The position numbers were made by a program, and so were the translations under genes. 64,000 nt of DNA from Arthrobacter oryzae (GTDB taxonomy: Bacteria; Actinomycetota; Actinomycetes; Actinomycetales; Micrococcaceae), in NCBI RefSeq assembly GCF_030812315.1, contig NZ_JAUSSM010000010.1, positions 1-64,000 on the forward strand. Direction: 5' to 3'. Of this stretch, positions 1 through 9,491 are shown in pieces. Position 1 is the first letter of the stretch; each line of letters begins with the position of its first letter. Below the pieces are notes generated by a model. It was not told where the DNA came from. It ran no database searches and saw only the letters and a program-made list of their open reading frames with translations.

Positions 1-71
1 AAACGCTACGTCTGCCGCTCCATCTTCCGGCAACTCCAAACCATCATGACTTGACAGAACCCATAGAAGAG

Positions 72-362
72 TCATTTTGGGTTGATGTCCCTGGCCAGAT
101 AGGCCGCGGCTCGGCGCAGAATCTCGTTCTCCTGTTCCAACAGGCGGTTCCGCTCCTTCAGCTCCCGCATCTCGGCCGACTCCGTCGCTGCCGGGCCGGC
201 CCCGGATTCTTTACGGTCGGCGATGGCAATCCAGCGCTTGAGCGTCGTGACCGAAAGCCCGAAATCCTTCGCAATCTGCGCCAGGGTCGCCTCGCCCTTG
301 CGGGCCACATCAATAACATCCTGGCGGAACTCCGCCCCATAAGCCGTGGGCATGGTCAACAT
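72..362 (-). CDS. IS3-family transposase OrfA (HTH subunit)
   Basis: This 96-residue protein has the layout of IS3-family OrfA. An N-terminal helix-turn-helix (around residues 10-50, with AQIAKDFGLSVTTLKRW) should bind the IS ends. A C-terminal leucine-zipper-like helix (MRELKERNRLLEQENEIL) should mediate multimerisation. The length is normal for OrfA. The catalytic partner OrfB would follow on the same strand, but only 71 bases remain before the window edge. The frame that overlaps the stop there does not read like a usual OrfB start, so the element may already be broken. Translation could start at residue 4 instead. The family call is firm; the state of the element is unknown. Confidence 0.85.
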   Translation of the reverse strand: MLTMPTAYGAEFRQDVIDVARKGEATLAQIAKDFGLSVTTLKRWIAIADRKESGAGPAATESAEMRELKERNRLLEQENEILRRAAAYLARDINPK

Positions 363-627
363 CCTTCCACGAGCACGAGCTCGCTAGGTCAAGGAGTCAA
401 CAAAACCGGGGGCAGTCCCTTGGCCTTCCCCAGTGCATCAGCGGCCTCTGGAAAGCTGGCCTGTTCCTGGGCGACCCAACGCCAGACCGATGGGTTGGTA
501 CGACCGTCGAAACTAATTCGAACAAACTCGAAGGAGTGATCGGACTCAGAGTTGCCATCATTCCGGCTCATTCCGATAAGTCGGACCTGATTTACAAGGA
601 TGACGCCCGAAACCTCATTGTCTGCCC

Positions 628-882
628 ATGCCCTACGACCAAAGCTTTATGCAGACGTTCTACGAGGGGCGACGGGTCGTCCGGGCACTTCTTGCGTCCG
701 TCTTCAAGGAACCGAAGCCGGGCATACTGACGACGAACGCAGAGCGCGAAGTCGCTCGCGTGTGGATCGAACGCAAGATGTTGATAGTGGCGGATGCGTT
801 AGAAGCCATAGCTACACTTCAGCAGCAGGGGGTTGCTCCAGAGAAGCGCTCAATCGATAACAACGACCACGGTGTCCGATGA
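628..882 (+). CDS. small hypothetical protein
   Basis: This is an 84-residue open frame. It has a charged, helix-favouring middle (TTNAEREVARVWIERKMLIVADALEAIATLQQQG) and no recognised domain. No convincing ribosome-binding site precedes the ATG, and two other frames overlap it. Its composition is more protein-like than the competing frames, which are rich in Arg, Ser and Pro. It may be a fragment of a larger lost gene. No function is proposed. Confidence 0.25.
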   Translation: MPYDQSFMQTFYEGRRVVRALLASVFKEPKPGILTTNAEREVARVWIERKMLIVADALEAIATLQQQGVAPEKRSIDNNDHGVR

Positions 883-1546
883 ATCTCTGCAGAAGGAAGT
901 AACCGCGACTCTTATTGCTCCCTTCGCAAAGATTGGGAAGACGAAATCCCAGTCAAGGCGATATCGGACTCGGTAGAGCCATGATGTTAGGGGAGAAGCC
1001 AAATGGCCTTTCCCCCAACATCACAACTGTTCGTTTCTTCGTCTCCATCTGTGCGACCCAGAACAGCCGCCGGGGTCCTTTTCGAGCGCCAGGAGTTTCA
1101 GGGTCAAGGTGTTCTTACGTCGAGTTGTAGAACCCTCCCTGTGAATCCAATAGAGAAAGGCGGTGCGCGAAGTGGGGGACGACAGATGAGACCGACAAAC
1201 TTGTCCGCATCGTCGAGTTCTATACGTTTACAGGCCGCCACCTCTGTGTCACGAGCTTTGCTGCACCGCCATAAAGTGCGAACACTCATGGGCGGGTCTT
1301 GGGGCGGCGCACGCCTGGGCCTCGAATTGCTGGGCACTACACACCCGGATGACTAAGTGTGGCCCGTGTGACTGCCGAAGGATCGTTCTGCGCACGTCTG
1401 CCGGAGCACCGAAAGCCAACAGATCAATATGAAGGTGGGCATCAAAGCTGTAACGCCAACGTAACGGATTGTAAGTTAAGTTGGCGACATGCTGGGCAGG
1501 AGGAGTCTTTTTGATGGCCCTCCGTTACTCGGGAGGAGGCCATGGG
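883..1546. other. no confident gene
   Basis: About 660 bases hold only short overlapping frames of low-complexity composition on both strands. A short plus-strand stretch near 1180-1290 reads somewhat protein-like and then stops, so decayed coding DNA is possible. No RNA gene, clear promoter or repeat was recognised. Confidence 0.5.
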
Positions 1547-2020
1547 ATGGAAGACCACGTGGATCGAAATGACACAGCGGCACGGGCCGTGTGGGACGAC
1601 TATCGCAAGCGTCAAGAATTTGAGCACCTCCTAATCGACCACAAGATCTCGTGGTTTTTAACGACCCAAACCATTATGTTCGCCGCTTACGGACTTACCG
1701 TAGCCCAGGCTGAGGACGCCGAGGGCGTAAGTACATTCCGTATTGTTGTGCCCTGCGTAGGTCTGATTCTAGGGATATTGACGTGCATCGGCGTGATCGC
1801 AGTCGTCAACTCGAAAAGACTTTCATTCCTCGGATTTAAGGCTTACTGCGAGGCGAAGAAATTCCAACCACCCGAGCCGCATGTGGCCATGAAAGTTGAA
1901 AACGCGGCCCCGAATGTTGAATGGGGAGTCAAAACCGGCAACACGTGGCTGACTCTTATACCTGACATTTTCACCCCGTTTCTCTTCGCCGGTGCCTGGT
2001 TTGTCTTCCTAATCCGGTAG
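1547..2020 (+). CDS. three-TM membrane protein, unknown function
   Basis: The start is placed at the ATG at 1547, because GGGAGGAGG lies about 7 bases upstream; an upstream in-frame ATG at 1481 lacks a comparable site. The 157-residue product has a charged cytosolic-looking N-terminus (residues 1-33). Three hydrophobic segments follow, at about 35-52, 67-88 and 134-156, with a soluble loop between the second and third. The arrangement resembles small actinobacterial membrane proteins of the RipA-like or SLATT-like type, but no signature residue confirms this. It stands alone, with no operon partner. Membrane location is well supported; the role is unknown. Confidence 0.6.
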   Translation: MEDHVDRNDTAARAVWDDYRKRQEFEHLLIDHKISWFLTTQTIMFAAYGLTVAQAEDAEGVSTFRIVVPCVGLILGILTCIGVIAVVNSKRLSFLGFKAYCEAKKFQPPEPHVAMKVENAAPNVEWGVKTGNTWLTLIPDIFTPFLFAGAWFVFLIR

Positions 2021-2218
2021 GGGCGCTGACCTCCGGACGAGTAGGCGCGCGTATGAAAGTCCTCCTTGACTCATAAGGCCTGTTCTGCAACTGCGACATG
2101 AAAGAACACCACGACCCCGAACACCTCGAACCAAAAAAGGCGCGGGCTGGTTGATTCCCAGACGTGGGGACTATTTCCGCATGAAAAGTTCGCGTCAGGA
2201 TGCTGTGTCCCGCAGATA

Positions 2219-2261
2219 AAAATCAGGGCCGGAATCAGCAAAGACTTCCAGCCCCGATTTT
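2219..2261 (-). terminator. hairpin terminator after lsr2
   Basis: AAAATCAGGGCCGGAA (2219-2234) pairs with TTCCAGCCCCGATTTT (2246-2261) across an 11-base loop. Read leftward, the two non-Watson-Crick positions become G-U pairs, and the stem is followed by T-rich sequence. It begins 14 bases past the lsr2 stop. It may also act weakly on the other strand. Confidence 0.7.
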
Positions 2262-2274
2262 GTTTTCTCTGGGT

Positions 2275-2593
2275 CTAGTGAGCCGCTTCGTACTTCTCTA
2301 CAACATTCGACTGGATTCGACCACGTGTATTTACCTGGATGCCATTCTCGGCCGCCCACAACCTTACCGCTTTAGCGTCCGGGGTCACGCGCGAGGAGGA
2401 CTTGGATTGAGCCGCCGCACGGCCACCAGCCACTCTGCGGCCAGCGTTGGTACAGCGCGTCACGCAGTTCCTTAGCGTGTCCCTCATTGAGATCAATCTC
2501 GTATTCATTACCGTCGAGAGCGAAAGATATTGTTTCGTTAGCTTCCGAGCCGTCAATATCATCTTCCAACAGCACGACTGTCCTTTTTGCCAT
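2275..2593 (-). pseudogene. lsr2: Lsr2-like nucleoid protein, frameshifted
   Basis: The first part (MAKRTVVLLEDDIDG through KELRDALY) matches the N-terminal dimerisation domain of Lsr2, the actinobacterial H-NS analogue that silences AT-rich foreign DNA. The frame then continues into nonsense. A second frame supplies the linker (NAGRRVAGGRAAA) and the C-terminal DNA-binding domain with its RGR motif (NTRGRIQSNVVEKY), ending at 2275. The switch falls near 2450, just after Ala-Leu-Tyr, where a few bases appear to be lost. Two half-genes in perfect order show that an intact lsr2 was present. As read, no full Lsr2 can be made; a sequencing error is the alternative. Accessory Lsr2 copies are common on actinobacterial plasmids. 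Confidence 0.85.
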
Positions 2594-3223
2594 GAAATAT
2601 GGCTAGCAGCCTAGTGAGGAAACAGATGCGCTGCCCAACAGGACCCGGCCCGGGAGTTTCAGAACCCTAAGATGAGGCCTTTAGCACTCGGTTTGAATGG
2701 GTATAGGAACCCGGGCACACGTCTAAACGGCACGCAGAGAACTGAGCAGTCCACAGTTGGGACTAATCCGGGTTATCCACGGCTGGAATCGGGAGCCAGC
2801 AGGATAGCTCCCTCAGCAGCAGTAGCGGTGGACAACTCATCAGGATTGTCCCCGGCTGTGGGCAGCGGAACTGTGCTGCGCTGCTTTTCCGGCGCCCAGG
2901 CACTCCTTTCACCGTGGCAGAGTCAGCTGGCGCCCACTGCATGGCAGAGATTCGCCGCGGTCAGATCAAGCCCCGGTGCATTTGCGCTCATTTAGCAGCA
3001 AACAGCCCCAGTTCCCTACGGGGACGCTTATTTCAGGACGTTGGCATCCCGTGGTGTTGCCTTGTACTGGTGGTGCGAGGTTCTGTGCTTCGTGGAGGTC
3101 GAAGCGGAACGAAACAGGAAAGCCTCGAGGATTCTTGCCGGCTGCCGCTGTGTGCGATAACGCAACAGTAACGCTTGGGATGTTCTGATTTCTCTGTCGG
3201 AGGATTTACGCCATGGCATCTGA
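2594..3223. other. intergenic region, no confident gene
   Basis: About 630 bases separate lsr2 and the next rightward module, which diverge. This is where both promoters should lie. Short frames are present on both strands but none is convincing. A good ribosome-binding site (GGAGG at 3200) precedes an ATG at 3213 whose frame closes after 14 codons (see the next gene). Confidence 0.5.
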
Positions 3224-3709
3224 GTGGATGTTGGCCGTAGGAGCAACCCCTGCGTAGAAAGATGCGCGATGCACCTTGTAAGAGAGATCGACTTGGAACA
3301 TGTACTCGTGTGGGTGCGTCGCGGGGGATTCCCTGGCGAGGCAACGGGTGAGGACATGGAGTCTGCTCAGTTACTTTTGAAACAAAACCCACAAGCTAAA
3401 GCTGTGCTCGTGGTGCTAGGCGCTGAATCTTTCCTTTGGATAGACGCCACGGGAGGAGAAGCTGCGGAACTCGTTGCCAGTGGTGATAACCTCCAACAAA
3501 ATCAGACCGCGTCTGCGCCGCGGGGCGGCTTTGGTTTAGGAACTGGTGACGGCGCCACCTTGGCAGGCGTACCCAGAAGCTGGCACCTTCTGCGCTTCAA
3601 TTGCCCGCACGGCGACACCACAATTTTCCTATCCCAATACCCTAAGTCCACTCCAGTTTGTCCTTGGCATCATCTTCCGCTGGAATTCCAGAGGCCTGAC
3701 AGTGAGTGA
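3224..3709 (+). CDS. putative zinc-binding protein, first gene of HEXXH module
   Basis: This frame of 161 residues (GTG start; ATG at 3269 is an alternative) has a compact alpha/beta-like N-terminal half. Near the C-terminus is a Cys/His cluster (NCPHGD, then VCPWHH) that could bind zinc. No known family is recognised. The start is uncertain: the best ribosome-binding site serves an ATG at 3213 that reads 14 codons in another frame, so one base may be missing near 3255. The gene overlaps the next one by 8 bases, and that gene overlaps the third by one base. The three are therefore almost certainly co-translated and functionally linked. Confidence 0.6.
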   Translation: MDVGRRSNPCVERCAMHLVREIDLEHVLVWVRRGGFPGEATGEDMESAQLLLKQNPQAKAVLVVLGAESFLWIDATGGEAAELVASGDNLQQNQTASAPRGGFGLGTGDGATLAGVPRSWHLLRFNCPHGDTTIFLSQYPKSTPVCPWHHLPLEFQRPDSE

Positions 3710-4646
3710 CTTGTCTTCGCTAATGACTCCGGGGTCCGCAGGATTGCGGTTCATATTCGTCAGTTTTATACCAACCTTCACGGCCGGCATTGCATTATTG
3801 CTGCTGGTGACCGCTGATGCACCACTAGGTCCAATAGACGTCTCGAATGCCTTAGCCAGACTTGCCGATTTAACAACTTCCCACGCAGCCGCTCTGGCTG
3901 CCGCTGCAATTTTCATCAGTGCCCTCCTTCATCCCTTGCAGCTCCCTCTCGTTAGGGTTTTAGAGGGATACTGGCCCCGTTACATGGAGCCACTCTCCCG
4001 TTGGGCCGTGGCACGGCAAACCCGTGCCCAGCGTCGCTTGGCCATGCGTGCGAAAGTTCCATCAGATCCAGGTCCCGAGGATGCTGAAAGCGCACTGGAA
4101 GCCGGATGGACCTTGACCCATCGTTTTCCTCCTGTTGGAACCGCCTTGTTGCCGACGGCGCTAGGGAACGTTCTACGAGCGGTTGAAACCGCGGCTGGGT
4201 CACATTACGGCGCGGATACGGTCACTTGGTGGCCACGACTGTACCCAGTCCTGCCTAAATCAGTGAAGGAAATAATAGACGATCGGCGCATGCAGCTTGA
4301 CGCGACCTGCAGGTTAAGTGCGACAGCGCTGATCGTCGGCATCATTACTCTCGTCCTGTTGGTTGACGATGGGGGGTGGCTTGTGCTGGCCGCGGTACCC
4401 TTTTTCTTGTCTTGGGTCGGGTACAAGGCCGCTATTTCTGCAGCTGTGGCCTATGGAGAAATGTTGTCCGTCGCCTTCGACCTCCACAGATTCGATGTGT
4501 TAAAGGCCCTGCATTTGTCCTTGCCGACAGATGCAGTTACAGAGGCTGACATAAACAAACAGCTCTCTCTGTTTTGGATGCAGGACGTTCCGCTTATGGA
4601 TGTCCAGTATGTGCACGACCGGAGCGAAAGCGAGAGTGACGATTAG
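3702..4646 (+). CDS. polytopic membrane protein of HEXXH module
   Basis: This is a 314-residue protein from a GTG at 3702; ATG at 3723 is also possible. Hydrophobic segments lie at about residues 15-37 and 60-82, and as a pair near 220-265. They leave a central soluble domain of about 130 residues, rich in Arg and Trp, and a short acidic tail (HDRSESESDD). It overlaps its upstream neighbour by 8 bases, and its stop shares a base with the GTG of the next gene. No family is recognised. By position it could anchor or gate the downstream metallopeptidase-like protein at the membrane; that is inference only. Confidence 0.7.
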   Translation: MSDLSSLMTPGSAGLRFIFVSFIPTFTAGIALLLLVTADAPLGPIDVSNALARLADLTTSHAAALAAAAIFISALLHPLQLPLVRVLEGYWPRYMEPLSRWAVARQTRAQRRLAMRAKVPSDPGPEDAESALEAGWTLTHRFPPVGTALLPTALGNVLRAVETAAGSHYGADTVTWWPRLYPVLPKSVKEIIDDRRMQLDATCRLSATALIVGIITLVLLVDDGGWLVLAAVPFFLSWVGYKAAISAAVAYGEMLSVAFDLHRFDVLKALHLSLPTDAVTEADINKQLSLFWMQDVPLMDVQYVHDRSESESDD

Positions 4647-6271
4647 TGCTTGGACCACTCCAAGCGTGTGTCACCGTCCAGGAAGGATATTTCGTGATGT
4701 CTCGGGACATTGATGACCCAGTCCGCAAACTGGCTCGCGACTGGGCAGGACTTACACACCAGGGCAGGATCGTTATCAGCATTAGTGAGGTCGTGCGTGG
4801 CCGCCCCCTCCAGCACATCCTCTCTCACGAGACAGCTCATGATGTACTCATGAAGGGGTCAGAACTCGGATGGGCTCAATTAGCGCTATCAAGCGAAGGG
4901 CTTGCCCCAGCTCCCCCAAGCGAAATTCGAGAACGATGCGCCAACTTGCTGGAGCTGTTTATTCAAGCATCTCGCTATACCCAGGAAGGCGTAGCCACGT
5001 TCGTCGTCAGCTTGGATGTTCCTGAGGAAGATTTAGCGACCTATCGAGGTTATCACCCGCAAGACTATCTGGATGCGGCAGGAGCGCTAGAGTGGCTGCG
5101 TAAGCGCGGCGTCGACAATGAAACGAAGTTCGCTGTGGCGTTCGCGATCGGTCAGTTAGCACTAGCCATCCCCCTCCTTGATGAGTGGAGGCGGGAGCGC
5201 CTATTTGATATTGGGGCTACTCGACACTGGTTACAGGTAGGCTCTAACCGCCCTGATCGCCGCTTTCCGGCGCTTTGTCGATTCTTGTCCGCACAGCCGG
5301 ACGCGGTGCTGGAACAAATCGGGTCTGGGGGAGTGGTTGCGGCAGTCCGTACGTGTCGGGGCGTTGCCGTGGACGGCCAACAGCTTTCCTTCTCTGGACA
5401 CGTAGAACCGCCTCTAAGCAGCGAGTTCATGCTGCACCTGGCTAAGACCATTTTCGGAGACCTGGTACTGGATTTCTCGATTGAGGCTGAGGCTCGGCTC
5501 GAGCTACTCAAACGGTGGCGGATCCCCGCACTGAGTCTCCCCGGCCTGGCACCTACGCTGATGTCAGTCGTACTTACGCCAACGACATCCGTAAAGGGCC
5601 CCTTCCACCTTTATCCGCGTATAGATGAGTTACACGGTTATCCACTCGTTCACGTACTTTATAACAACACATCGGAGCCTTTACCCGGAGTTGAGCTTTT
5701 GGAAGGAGGTGAACAATGGCTGCGGCCAAGGGAGGCGGCGCTGTGGTTTGTTTCTCCGGATGGCCGAGGCCGTGCATGCCACCTCCGGCCCGACGCCTTG
5801 CGCGAATGGGTAGAGCATCTCGACCAGGATACTACCGTGAGTCTCCGCGATGGATTCTCCAATTTTGGTCTACCCACGGGCGAACCTAGGCTTTCAAAGC
5901 GTCGGCATATCCTGCTCGTTCAAAACCAAACGCCCGGCCAGATACTCACGGTACTTTCCCATGTCGGTCTTGAACCAGGAGTTGAAGAGGTTCTGGTAGC
6001 GGTGTTTCAGTCGGACTGGCCAGACGTTGCGTACGTGCTTCTTCGATCGCCGTCGGGATCACCAGTAGTCGTGGTGCCTACCGCCCTGATTACAGCCCGG
6101 AGAATGATCGAAGAGCTGCACGGGGCGACCGGCAAGGTTCGATTCCACTTCGTTGGGTCGGCTGAAATGATGAGGTCCTGGCCAACGACTGTGGATATTA
6201 TGCGAGTCCTAAGCGATTTTGAGGGTCGAGACTGGCAGCAATGGATCTTACCTACCGATCTACTCATTTGA
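4646..6271 (+). CDS. HEXXH metallopeptidase-like protein, unknown family
   Basis: This 541-residue protein starts at a GTG inside the stop codon of the previous gene (TAGTG), a sign of translational coupling. Residues 61-65 read HETAH within LSHETAHDVLM. That is the HEXXH signature of zinc peptidases, in a helix-like setting preceded by a beta-strand-like run (RIVISISEVV), as in many such enzymes. The third zinc ligand is not obvious. There is no signal peptide or membrane segment, so it is probably cytosolic or held by the membrane partner. The remaining 450 residues match no family I know. A chance HEXXH is possible, but its context supports a catalytic role. Confidence 0.7.
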   Translation: MLGPLQACVTVQEGYFVMSRDIDDPVRKLARDWAGLTHQGRIVISISEVVRGRPLQHILSHETAHDVLMKGSELGWAQLALSSEGLAPAPPSEIRERCANLLELFIQASRYTQEGVATFVVSLDVPEEDLATYRGYHPQDYLDAAGALEWLRKRGVDNETKFAVAFAIGQLALAIPLLDEWRRERLFDIGATRHWLQVGSNRPDRRFPALCRFLSAQPDAVLEQIGSGGVVAAVRTCRGVAVDGQQLSFSGHVEPPLSSEFMLHLAKTIFGDLVLDFSIEAEARLELLKRWRIPALSLPGLAPTLMSVVLTPTTSVKGPFHLYPRIDELHGYPLVHVLYNNTSEPLPGVELLEGGEQWLRPREAALWFVSPDGRGRACHLRPDALREWVEHLDQDTTVSLRDGFSNFGLPTGEPRLSKRRHILLVQNQTPGQILTVLSHVGLEPGVEEVLVAVFQSDWPDVAYVLLRSPSGSPVVVVPTALITARRMIEELHGATGKVRFHFVGSAEMMRSWPTTVDIMRVLSDFEGRDWQQWILPTDLLI

Positions 6272-7222
6272 GCGTCGCCTCATTTGGCTCAAGTCCCTCT
6301 CCAGCAAGGACATCGGCGAGGGCAACAACTTCCGCCAGGTCAAGCAAGATGCAACCGCGGGAGTTTGAGTCGGCCACAGTGCTAGATGCTCACGACGATG
6401 TGCTCACGACATGGAAATTGAAGCAGACGACGTGCTCGTTAGAGTGATCACTTTAAATGAAGCAGTCAGGGCAACGGTCGCGAGTGTAAATACGCTTCCC
6501 GTTCCAGTTCCTGCGTCGGTGTTTGAGGCCGACGACAGCTTCTGCCTGGGAGTTGAACTGTCCGCCCACATTGGTCACCATCTGGTACCCTCGGCGATTG
6601 ACCACATCTGGTACCTAACCAATTCGATCACTTAAACAAGAATGTTCCCTGTTTTCGGTGCCTATACCCTGGCACGTTCGACTATCGAAACTGCAAGCAC
6701 AATGTTGTGGGTATTAGCACCTCACAACCGCCCTACCCGCTTAAAACGGCACTTGCGTTTGGAGGCACCCTGTCGCTCCTGATGCTCCGGACGAGTTCAT
6801 TGCTGGGAGGCGAGCAGCCGTGGTGGCTGCAGCCGGAAGGGCCGAACTGTCCCGCACTGAGATAGACGTGCCTCCCACCATCACTTCAATCATTAGGGAA
6901 GCCGCAGAAGAGGCCGGCGAGTCTCCCAGGTAATTCTTGACTGGCAGATTGCATCGAGTGCGGCTCATGGAAAGTCTTGGTCAGGACTGCTGACTCTCAT
7001 GCCGAAAGACGGTTGGGGTGCGAAGGCGCGAAGGAAAGCAGATACAGATCGTACTGCTGGCATTTCAATGATGATTGATCTTGCCGAACGTGCCCTTGTG
7101 ATACTTGGTTGGGGCTTGGACCGCCTTGAGGAACTTAGGGCAACAAAGGAGCCCGTCGCCTACGCAGAGAGGATGTCGGCGACGGCCGAAAAATGAGCCA
7201 CCTGTTCCGCGCGCTTGGTGGA
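6272..7222. other. decayed region with small open frames
   Basis: There is no confident gene in 950 bases. Two short plus-strand frames look mildly protein-like: 6411-6635 (74 aa, starting MEIEADDVLVRV) and 6999-7196 (65 aa, starting MPKDGWGAKARR). Between them, around 6745-6933, an open frame ending TSIIREAAEEAGESPR has no usable start codon. Together they suggest a run of degraded small genes. Confidence 0.4.
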
Positions 7223-7848
7223 TTATCGGTGAATAAAGGTCTGCTCGAAAATGGAGCGTTTTGCCAGAGATGTGCCTGAGCAAGGGTCCCCGGCTGCTGC
7301 AGCTAGAGGCTCAGCCGACAGGGGGATGTTGAATGTCCTTCCATATCCAGTTGTCCGCCCGGAAGGGCCGATTAGAGGGAACATTTCACCGGCTCTTTCA
7401 CAGCCCGACACTTGACACTTCTTCGGGACGATAGCCTCACGGGCACCCTGTTCCGTACTGCGACCGTAGGCGGCAAGTTTTTCGGCCAGAAAGCCGGCCG
7501 TAGACCCGATGTGAGATAGAGCGTTACTGATTTCGTACTCGTATTTCGCCTGAACATTGCCGTTACGGAGACGCCAATAGTGATAGGCGCGCTGGCTTAA
7601 CCACCATTGCCACAGCCTCATTACATACAAAAATGGGGGGTCAGGGTAAAGAAGCTGCATGTGCAGTTGTGCAGTCGCCAGTTCAACCGCATCCATCGTC
7701 CGATCACGTCGGCCTTGCCGGTGATCCGCGAAGTTGCCTGCTCAATAGCTCCTTCCAACGCACCAAAGGCTGCCATTAGACGAACCAGAGCGTCACGCTC
7801 ACGTTGCTTGGCATTTTCTTGTTCTTGGTGAGCAAGCTGTCGCCTAAG

Positions 7849-9491
7849 CCTCGATCCACCGGCCGGGTTTGATGGGGCGGGGTCGTTCTGATCGTGGTTC
7901 GGGTTCGGTCGTTGGGCATGACAGGGTTCCCGGCCTTGCTGCCGGTGATGTTCCATGGCCTGCTTGCGCCGAATCGGCTGGATCGTCAGATAGCGGCGAT
8001 CCGTGGTGGCCCGCAGGCCGCTTCGAAGAGTTGTGACCAGCTGGTTTCCCAGGGCCATTGAGCGGGCAAGTGCAGAGTGATCTTCCGTCCCGAGGTCGCG
8101 ATCCTGGCAGGGACAGTGATGAGTTTCCGGCGGATGCTGCCGCCGCGTGCTTTGCCCAGATCGGCGCCGGCGAGGGTGCCGATGGCGCGCGAGAGGTTGA
8201 AAGCGATGGTCGCCAGGACCAGCCAGGCCGCGTTGGCGGTGAACTTTCCCGAGGGCAGGTGCGCCAGGGCACTGTCTTTGAGGTCCGCGTTGACCTGCTC
8301 AATGATGGCGTGTTGGCGGTGGGTTTTGTCTGCGGTGACGGTGTCCAGGTCGCTGGTGGTGAAGGAGGGATGGAAGCGGTGGGTGTCGAACAGGGTCTGT
8401 TGCCCTTCGCCTGCTTTGGCGTTCAGTTCCGGGATCCTGCGCACGACCAGGCGTCCGTGGATGTGGTCGGCTCTCTTTCGGCCCACGAAGGCGGTGAAGG
8501 CGGTTTCGGCGACTTCCGCGGAGGAAATCCAGGCTCCGGTGGTTTCATCGCGGACCGCGTCGGTGTATTGGATTGTGGTCCAGTCCTTCTCGTAGATGGT
8601 GGCGATGGCTCGTTTGACGGCCGGGTCCATCCTGGCGGTAATGGACACTTTCGCGCCTGCGCGGTGGGCAGCGGCGACGACCGAGTGCCCGTAGAACGCA
8701 CTGTCGGCACGCAGCAGCACCGGCCCGGTGGCATCCTTGCCGCGCAGCCGTTTCACGGTGGCGAGGATGTCACCGATGAACTTCCCGGCCCCGCGCGGGG
8801 AGCCGGAGCTTCCCTTGCGCAGCCTCGCGCCGATGATGACCGGCGCCGCGGTCGCGGTCGAGAGAATCCCGATCAGCGCGTTCAATCCCCGGACTCCGGA
8901 GTAACCGTATCCGGAACCCTGTTTTCGGTAGCCGTGGACTTCTTTGATGGTGTCGTCGATATCGACCAAAGCGTAATCATCGATGCCGGAGGCGATCGGG
9001 GCCACGGCGGCTACGTTCACCAGCCACCGGGCGTCGAGCTGGCGGACATGGCCAAAGGTGAACGCCCGCAGGAACGATCCCAAAGTCGACGGGGCATATG
9101 CACCGGCGAAGAGTTTCTTCATCCCGCCGTGCCGCAACAACGCCATGTCATCGATGGAATCAGCGCCCGCGATCATGCCCGCGACCAGTGCGCTGACCAT
9201 CAACCCTGCGTTCGCGCCCAAGTAGCCGGGCAGCGTCAGCCACTGATCAGCGAGTTCTCCAAGGCAGGTTTTCGCCGCCAGCGCCATCGCCGGGACCAGA
9301 CCTGCTGCCGACACGAGATTGGAATCATCGAACGCGGCTGACACGCGCGTGGATCTACGGAAAAGTTGCACCTACGAGATGCCTGTCGGATTGGTTAAAC
9401 GGAGTTCTAGACAAACCCCATATTTCCCGACCCGACAGGCATTCTCCGTTTAAACCGCCGATACGACCTCAACCCGACCGGTGGATCGAGG
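7849..9491 (-). mobile_element. IS1380-family insertion sequence, complete
   Basis: The element is 1643 bp. Its ends are inverted repeats beginning CCTCGATCCACCGG, with one mismatch in the first 21 bases. It is flanked by perfect 5-bp direct repeats, CTAAG, at 7844-7848 and 9492-9496. It carries one intact transposase. The clean target duplication and the restored host frame show that it arrived by simple transposition, and the intact ends suggest it could still move. Confidence 0.93.
7986..9371 (-). CDS. IS1380-family transposase (DDE)
   Basis: This 461-residue DDE transposase performs cut-and-paste movement of the enclosing IS1380 element. Family features are the aspartates in the ALVDIDDTIKEVHGYRKQG block and in VLLRADSAFYGH, and the late acidic residue in HRQHAIIEQVNADLKDSALAHLPSGKF. 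The length is normal and the frame is uninterrupted. It occupies nearly the whole element. A long open frame on the opposite strand (8058-9341) is a GC-rich shadow of it. Confidence 0.95.
   Translation of the reverse strand: MQLFRRSTRVSAAFDDSNLVSAAGLVPAMALAAKTCLGELADQWLTLPGYLGANAGLMVSALVAGMIAGADSIDDMALLRHGGMKKLFAGAYAPSTLGSFLRAFTFGHVRQLDARWLVNVAAVAPIASGIDDYALVDIDDTIKEVHGYRKQGSGYGYSGVRGLNALIGILSTATAAPVIIGARLRKGSSGSPRGAGKFIGDILATVKRLRGKDATGPVLLRADSAFYGHSVVAAAHRAGAKVSITARMDPAVKRAIATIYEKDWTTIQYTDAVRDETTGAWISSAEVAETAFTAFVGRKRADHIHGRLVVRRIPELNAKAGEGQQTLFDTHRFHPSFTTSDLDTVTADKTHRQHAIIEQVNADLKDSALAHLPSGKFTANAAWLVLATIAFNLSRAIGTLAGADLGKARGGSIRRKLITVPARIATSGRKITLHLPAQWPWETSWSQLFEAACGPPRIAAI

Noticed and set aside
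2773-2790. DnaA-box-like TTATCCACG and nearby TCCACA words, as a possible replication origin
   Set aside because: Single near-consensus boxes, no cluster, no AT-rich stretch and no replication gene nearby.
8058-9341. 427-residue open frame opposite the IS1380 transposase
   Set aside because: Gly/Asp/Val-rich shadow of a GC-rich coding strand; no domain, and the transposase on the other strand is certain.
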